NCBI GenBank assembly: GCA_001465015.1
Contig: LNEO01000273.1
Coordinates: 1-51,994, forward strand
Reading direction: 5' to 3'
DNA: 51,994 bases
Source of the DNA: Deltaproteobacteria bacterium Ga0077539
Lineage (GTDB): Bacteria > Myxococcota_A > Polyangia > Polyangiales > Ga0077539
Each line of letters opens with the position of its first letter. Position 1 is the first letter of the stretch. The position numbers and the translations under genes are program-made. Of the stretch, positions 51,091-51,994 are shown in pieces. The notes beneath the pieces were generated by a model. It saw only the letters and a program-made list of their open reading frames with translations, was not told the origin of the DNA and made no database searches.

Positions 51091-51653
51091 GAGAGATCTG
51101 CGCGGTCGCAGGCCTGGTGTTCTTCGCGCTCGTTGCGCTGCTGCTACTGCAACGCGCGCGGGTGTATCGGGCAGTGTTCTCGCCGGCGCACGTGCGAGAG
51201 TTCGCTGGCGTGGTTCAGCGACTGCGCGACGCGGCGCTCGAGCTGGGCGCAAAGGCGCCGATGGATCTGTCGGACCCGCGCGTAGGCTCGACCACCGCGG
51301 GGCTCCGCGTCGCGTACACAGTGATGCCGGACAAAGACGATCGCGTCGCGCATCACGTCAGCGTGAGCCTGCTCGGCGGGTACACCGCGCACGCCGTCGG
51401 GCACGCGTTCGTCCGACTCGCGATGGAGGCTCTCGGTTTCGGCGCGAGCGAGTACGCCGTGGGTCGCTCGCAGCGCGGCATCTGGCACGGCGCCGGCCTG
51501 CTCGAGAAACACGAGAGCGAAGCCCGCGCCGCGAAGGCGTTGCCTGCCCTCGACGACGCCGCGATCGCAGCGCTCTTCGAGAGCGCGCAAGCTCGCGCGC
51601 TCGAGCCTGGCGCAGTGAAGGCGATCGACGTTCCCGTGACGCCGAAGGGCTGA
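51087..51653 (+). CDS. Membrane-anchored protein of unknown function
   Basis: 188 aa, ATG overlapping the lipoprotein stop by 4 nt (ATGA). One N-terminal helix (AVAGLVFFALVALLLLQRARV) anchors a ~150-residue domain with a beta-hairpin-like core (GLRVAYTVMPDKDDRVAHHV, HVSVSLLGGYTAHAVGH), a helix AFVRLAMEALGF and a C-terminal helix (DDAAIAALFESAQARALEPG). No family recognised. As the last gene of the kinase-led unit it may be a substrate or partner of that complex in the membrane. Confidence 0.75.
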   Translation: MREICAVAGLVFFALVALLLLQRARVYRAVFSPAHVREFAGVVQRLRDAALELGAKAPMDLSDPRVGSTTAGLRVAYTVMPDKDDRVAHHVSVSLLGGYTAHAVGHAFVRLAMEALGFGASEYAVGRSQRGIWHGAGLLEKHESEARAAKALPALDDAAIAALFESAQARALEPGAVKAIDVPVTPKG

Positions 51654-51768
51654 CCGCTGTTACGGCTCCGCCTTCGGTTGGCGACACGCGGGCTGGGTTT
51701 CTCGGGATATTTCCCAGGAGTTTGCCCGTTGCGTGTCTTCTTCCAACCTCGGCTCCGCTCTCGAGCGA

Positions 51769-51994
51769 CTACTCGCGCTCGTCGGCGATCGCTCGGGACA
51801 CGACGCGCGCCACGGCTTCGGTCACCGAGTACTCGGCGATGTCGTACGCCGGAACCCAGGCCACTTCGCTCGCGTCGTCACCAGCGCGAAGCTCGCCCCC
51901 GACCACGCGACACTCGTAGTCGAGGATCACGAAGTGCACAGGCTCGCCGTGCATTTGAATGATCTCGACGACCTCGAGCAGCCGCCCGACGGAG
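51769..51994 (-). CDS. Nudix hydrolase, 3' part only (runs off the right end)
   Basis: The frame is open from the window edge to the stop at 51769 and reads LLEVVEIIQMHGEPVHFVIL then DYECRVVGGELRAGDD, the last ~70 residues of a small Nudix hydrolase of the ADP-ribose/NUDT-like group. An internal ATG at 51954 is not the start. The Nudix box itself lies outside the window, so catalytic residues cannot be judged. The end (AYDIAEYSVTEAVARVV) matches the usual final helix. Confidence 0.8.
   Translation of the reverse strand, partial: SVGRLLEVVEIIQMHGEPVHFVILDYECRVVGGELRAGDDASEVAWVPAYDIAEYSVTEAVARVVSRAIADERE

Noticed and set aside
1..51994. Mobile elements, tRNA or rRNA genes
   Set aside because: No transposase, integrase, terminal repeats, tRNA cloverleaf or rRNA-like stretch was recognised anywhere in the window.

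Overview
The window looks like chromosomal DNA of a high-GC (roughly 70%) member of the Myxococcota, most likely the Polyangia. The support is indirect: three Hanks-type Ser/Thr kinases in 52 kb (one fused to an AAA/TPR module), lipoproteins with Asp/Thr/Gly-rich linkers, zinc-ribbon/TPR giants, many GTG and TTG starts, and pervasive 4-nt stop/start overlaps. There is no rRNA or tRNA gene, CRISPR array, IS element or phage. The third-position GC of all genes makes long antisense open frames, which I left out.

Layout. 0.4-6.1 kb (minus strand): a run of seven genes reading cysQ-like phosphatase, pepP-like aminopeptidase, a QueD homologue without its zinc ligands, a small three-CxxC protein, a hypothetical protein, a Ser/Thr kinase and a LysM/M15-like peptidase. 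6.1-8.0 kb: a SulP transporter, divergent from cysQ, interrupted by an in-frame TGA. 8.0-13.6 kb: a membrane protein, NudC, a metallophosphoesterase with an internal membrane hairpin, a Tat-exported PhoD phosphatase, and a substrate-binding-fold protein without signal peptide. 13.8-18.8 kb: an exported DUF2252 protein coupled to a porin-like protein, then two lipoproteins, one with eleven DTGVxx hexapeptide repeats.

18.9-25.0 kb (minus): a large kinase-AAA-TPR protein followed by a cholesterol-oxidase-like GMC oxidoreductase. 25.1-30.2 kb: an MBL-fold hydrolase divergent from a three-gene carbohydrate-type ABC operon in which the binding protein is fused to the first permease. 30.2-34.5 kb: YciA-type thioesterase, an exported protein, two SDR/epimerase-family enzymes and an OmpH/Skp-like chaperone. 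34.5-39.3 kb (minus): an S9 peptidase lipoprotein and a coupled pair of M16-like proteins, neither with an HxxEH zinc site. 39.35-46.7 kb (plus): an FHA-GGDEF protein with an altered guanine-binding position and no I-site, a zinc-ribbon/TM/TPR protein with a small coupled membrane protein, then dnaK. 47.2-51.7 kb: a four-gene overlapping unit (Ser/Thr kinase, TPR-PEGA envelope protein, lipoprotein, anchored protein). A partial Nudix gene runs off the right end.

The observations I would check first are the zinc-less QueD homologue, the GGDEF protein with Ala at the guanine-recognition Asp, the double-dead M16 pair, the binding protein-permease fusion and the TGA inside SulP. I see no single complete new system. 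The best candidates for undescribed biology are the QueD variant beside a CxxC mini-protein, and the exported DUF2252-porin pair.
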